Assembly (NCBI GenBank): GCA_016790575.1
Contig: JAEUOU010000003.1
Location: 1-64,000, forward strand
DNA: 64,000 nt
Reading direction: 5' to 3'
DNA from: Burkholderiaceae bacterium
GTDB taxonomy: Bacteria > Pseudomonadota > Gammaproteobacteria > Burkholderiales > Burkholderiaceae_C
A model generated the notes under the pieces. That model did not search any database. It was not told the DNA's origin and saw nothing but the letters and a program-made list of their open reading frames with translations. Both the position numbers and the translations under genes were made by a program. This document shows positions 61,595 to 64,000 of the stretch, one piece after another (positions within the stretch are counted from its first letter, which is position 1; every line of letters starts with the position of its first letter).

Positions 61595-64000
61595 CCGGTT
61601 TTGCGTATCAGATCAACGGTGAGAGTGCCGCACGCGAAGCCTTCTACGCCATCGCCTGCGACCCGCGCCGCAGCGTGGCGGTGGAGGCCTGCGCCGGCGC
61701 CGGTAAGACCTGGATGCTGGTTTCGCGCATCGTGCGCGCGCTACTCGACGGCGCCGAGCCGCATGAAATCCTGGCCATCACCTTCACCAAAAAGGCCGCG
61801 GGCGAGATGCGCCAGCGCCTGCAGGAGTGGCTGGCCGCCTTCGCCGCCGAGCCCGACCCGCACAAGCTCGCCCAGGAGCTGATTGCACGCGGAATAGGCC
61901 CCTACCCAGCGTCAAACGGTGCTGAGTCGCTACAAAATCTGTACCGATCCGTGCTGGCGGCCGACCGCGCGGTGCCGATCCGCACCTTCCACAGCTGGTT
62001 TGCCGCGCTGCTGCGCACCGCGCCGCTGGCGGTGTTGCAGCAGTTTGGGCTGCCCGGCCGCTACGAACTGCTGGAAAACGACGCCGAAGCCGTGGCTGCC
62101 GTCTGGCGGCCGTTCCAGGCCACGGTGGCGGCCGATGCCGCCTTGCGCGCCGACTACGCCGCCGTGGCCGCCGGGTACGGCCGCAGCCAGACCCAGAAAG
62201 CCCTGGCCGCCGCCCTGAGCCGCCGCACCGAATTCGCACTGGCGGACGAGGCCGGCGCCGTGGACGCGTCGGTGCCGGCCTTCGGCGCCCGCTGGCCCGC
62301 GCTGGCCGGCCTGTCCACGCCCGCCGCAGCACTGGACGGCGACGCGGCCCGCCGCCGCTGGCTGGACTGGGCGTCCGAACTGGGGCGGGAAAGTGGCAAG
62401 ACCGCGCCCAAGGCGGCCGACGCCGTGGTCGACGCCTTTGGCCAGCCCGACCTGGACACCCGCCTCGCGGCCCTGCGCGGCGCGTTTTTCGTGAAGGACG
62501 AAGACCGCCTGACCAGACACCTGCAGAAGTTCCCCGCCGCCCAGGCCGCCGAGGCCGAACTGCAGACCCTGTGCCAGGCCGCCGCCCAGCACACCGCCTG
62601 GCAACACCAGCAGCGCCTGGCGCGCCTGACCCGCTGCCTGCTGGCCGAATACGCCAGTCTCAAGCGCAGCCGCGGCTGGGTGGACATGAACGACATCGAA
62701 CGCGCCGCCCGGGTGCTGCTGGGTGACGAGGTGCTCTCCGGCTGGGTGCAAGAGCGCCTGGACGCACGCGTCAAACACCTGCTGATCGACGAATTCCAGG
62801 ACACCAACCCGCTGCAGTGGCAGGCGCTGCACGCCTGGCTGTCGGGCTACGCCGGTGCGGGCGAGGCGCCCAGCGTGTTCATCGTGGGCGACCCCAAGCA
62901 GAGCATCTACCGCTTCCGCCGCGCCGAGCCGCAGGTGTTCCGGGCCGCGCAGGCCTTCATCCGCGACGGCCTGGGCGGCGACCTGCTGGCCTGCGACCAC
63001 ACCCGCCGCAACGCGCCCGCCGTGATCGCCGCCGTCAACGCCGTGATGGGGCAGGCGCAGGAAGAGGGCGCCTGGAGCGGCTTTCGCCCGCACACCACCG
63101 AATCCGGTGCCGCCGGCGCCGTGCTGTGCCTGCCCGCCATCGCGCGCCCGCCCAAGGCGGCCAAAGACGACGCTCCCGACGCCGCCGATCTGCCCTGGCG
63201 CGACAGCCTCACCACCCCGCGCGAAACGGCCGAGGAAACCCTGCGCACGCTGGAAAGCCGCCAGGCCGCCCGCTGGATCGCGGCGCAGATCGCCGCCGGC
63301 ACACCGGCCAAAGAGATCATGGTGCTGGCGCGCCAGCGCAGCCGCCTGGGCCCGCTGGCCGACGAACTGCGCCTGCTGGGCGTGCCCACGGTGCAGCCGG
63401 AAAAAGCCGATCTGGCCGAAGCGCCCGAGGTGCAGGACCTCGTCGCGCTGCTGGACGTGCTGCTCTCGCCCGCGCACGACCTCTCGCTGGCCCGTGCGCT
63501 CAAGTCGCCCCTGTTCGGCGCCAGCGACGCCGACCTGACCGCGCTGGCCCTGCTGCGCCGCGAAGAAGCGCAACAGGGCCGGCCGTGGCTGGACCTGCTG
63601 CGCAGCGAAACCAGCCGTCTGCCGCCCACCCTGCAAACCGCCGCCACCGCGCTGGATCAGTACCAGACCTGGGTGCACCGCCTGCCACCGCACGACGCGC
63701 TGGACGCCATCTTTCACCACGGCGACGTGCTGGCCCGTTTTGCCGCCGCGGCCCCGCCCGAGCAGCGCGCGGCGGTGCTGGCCAACCTGCGGGCGCTGCT
63801 GGGCGCCGCGCTGGGGCAGGGCGGCGGGCGGTATCTGACGCCCTACGCCCTGGTGCGCGCACTGCGCGCCGGCGGCATCCCCGCGCCCGGCCGGGCCGAC
63901 GCGCAAGCCGTGCGCCTGCTCACCATCCACGGCGCCAAAGGGCTGGAGGCCAACGTGGTGCTGATGCTCGACACCGACGCACCGCCCCCGAACGCCGAGA
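61591..64000 (+). CDS. AddA/RecB-like UvrD-family helicase-nuclease, partial
   Basis: 803 residues are in the window and the gene continues beyond it; there is no in-frame stop. Walker A is Ala-Gly-Ala-Gly-Lys-Thr (35-40), motif Ia Thr-Phe-Thr-Lys-Lys-Ala-Ala, motif Ic Arg-Thr-Phe-His-Ser-Trp-Phe, motif II Leu-Leu-Ile-Asp-Glu-Phe-Gln-Asp-Thr-Asn, motif III Val-Gly-Asp-Pro-Lys-Gln-Ser-Ile-Tyr-Arg-Phe-Arg, and a later Thr-Ile-His-Gly-Ala-Lys-Gly-Leu-Glu. With the preceding gene it forms the break-repair complex. Residues ~105-114 are encoded by a copy of the dispersed 32-bp repeat, in frame. Confidence 0.92.
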   Translation, partial: MTGFAYQINGESAAREAFYAIACDPRRSVAVEACAGAGKTWMLVSRIVRALLDGAEPHEILAITFTKKAAGEMRQRLQEWLAAFAAEPDPHKLAQELIARGIGPYPASNGAESLQNLYRSVLAADRAVPIRTFHSWFAALLRTAPLAVLQQFGLPGRYELLENDAEAVAAVWRPFQATVAADAALRADYAAVAAGYGRSQTQKALAAALSRRTEFALADEAGAVDASVPAFGARWPALAGLSTPAAALDGDAARRRWLDWASELGRESGKTAPKAADAVVDAFGQPDLDTRLAALRGAFFVKDEDRLTRHLQKFPAAQAAEAELQTLCQAAAQHTAWQHQQRLARLTRCLLAEYASLKRSRGWVDMNDIERAARVLLGDEVLSGWVQERLDARVKHLLIDEFQDTNPLQWQALHAWLSGYAGAGEAPSVFIVGDPKQSIYRFRRAEPQVFRAAQAFIRDGLGGDLLACDHTRRNAPAVIAAVNAVMGQAQEEGAWSGFRPHTTESGAAGAVLCLPAIARPPKAAKDDAPDAADLPWRDSLTTPRETAEETLRTLESRQAARWIAAQIAAGTPAKEIMVLARQRSRLGPLADELRLLGVPTVQPEKADLAEAPEVQDLVALLDVLLSPAHDLSLARALKSPLFGASDADLTALALLRREEAQQGRPWLDLLRSETSRLPPTLQTAATALDQYQTWVHRLPPHDALDAIFHHGDVLARFAAAAPPEQRAAVLANLRALLGAALGQGGGRYLTPYALVRALRAGGIPAPGRADAQAVRLLTIHGAKGLEANVVLMLDTDAPPPNAE
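61902..61933 (-). repeat. 32-bp dispersed repeat, copy 9 (in frame inside helicase gene)
   Basis: Read on the minus strand, 22 of 32 positions match the majority sequence; the terminal ACGCTGGGTA block is complete and the TAGC end is kept. It lies between helicase motifs Ia and Ic and reads through without a stop. Being coding, it may have drifted under selection. Confidence 0.7.

Overview
The window is a GC-rich chromosomal segment whose gene order and protein signatures fit a betaproteobacterium of the order Burkholderiales, most likely Comamonadaceae. This is inferred from the yhbY/rlmE-ftsH-folP-glmM block, sucA-odhB-lpdA followed by zapE, rpmE type B next to rho, and an AddB/AddA-like pair. 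No rRNA or tRNA gene was seen. Almost all DNA is coding; the clear exceptions in base composition are the first ~1.7 kb, which is AT-richer and probably acquired.

Layout. 1-1.7 kb: an AT-rich membrane protein and a lipoprotein of unknown function. 1.8-9.5 kb: housekeeping (glycosyltransferase, yhbY, rlmE, ftsH, folP, glmM, an ArsB/SLC13-type permease). 9.5-12.6 kb: MFS transporter, GNAT acetyltransferase, PQQ-type sugar dehydrogenase. 12.6-14.7 kb: a decayed defence patch (ParD/ParE-type toxin-antitoxin pair, a frameshifted small ORF, the 3' end of a type I restriction gene hsdR). 14.7-17.3 kb: an HpaB-family flavoprotein and an isochorismatase-like hydrolase. 17.5-24.9 kb: 2-oxoglutarate dehydrogenase complex (sucA, odhB, lpdA), zapE and a small secreted protein. 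25-26.9 kb: prpE. 27.2-30.1 kb: a ferredoxin-reductase-AlkB three-part fusion and an ECF sigma factor. 30.2-38.8 kb: an arsenic island in two convergent halves: arsP-like permease, metallo-beta-lactamase-fold protein, CxxC mini-thioredoxin and a thioredoxin-CcdA-like fusion on the plus strand; arsR, arsI, gapdh, arsJ, arsC, acr3 on the minus strand. 39-53.5 kb: a phosphate-starvation block: olsB, a PlcP/LpxH-like phosphoesterase, a glycosyltransferase, ppk, sixA, ppx, pstSCAB, phoU, phoB, phoR. 53.5-64 kb: MATE transporter, membrane glycosyltransferase-like protein, rpmE, rho, trxA, and an AddB/AddA-like helicase-nuclease pair, the last cut by the window end.

Two themes stand out. First, the 39-53 kb block joins membrane lipid remodelling genes to polyphosphate and Pst/Pho genes, and 11-bp-spaced CTGTCA-like half-sites (Pho boxes) lie upstream of olsB, ppk, ppx and pstS, suggesting one PhoB-controlled programme. 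Second, a dispersed 32-bp element (begins ATAGC, ends ACGCTGGGTAT) occurs nine times, every copy the same length. Most copies lie at operon boundaries, but one encodes part of a signal peptide and one lies in frame inside the helicase gene. The arsenic island also has two candidate ArsR operators with TTCAAT/ATTGAA half-sites.
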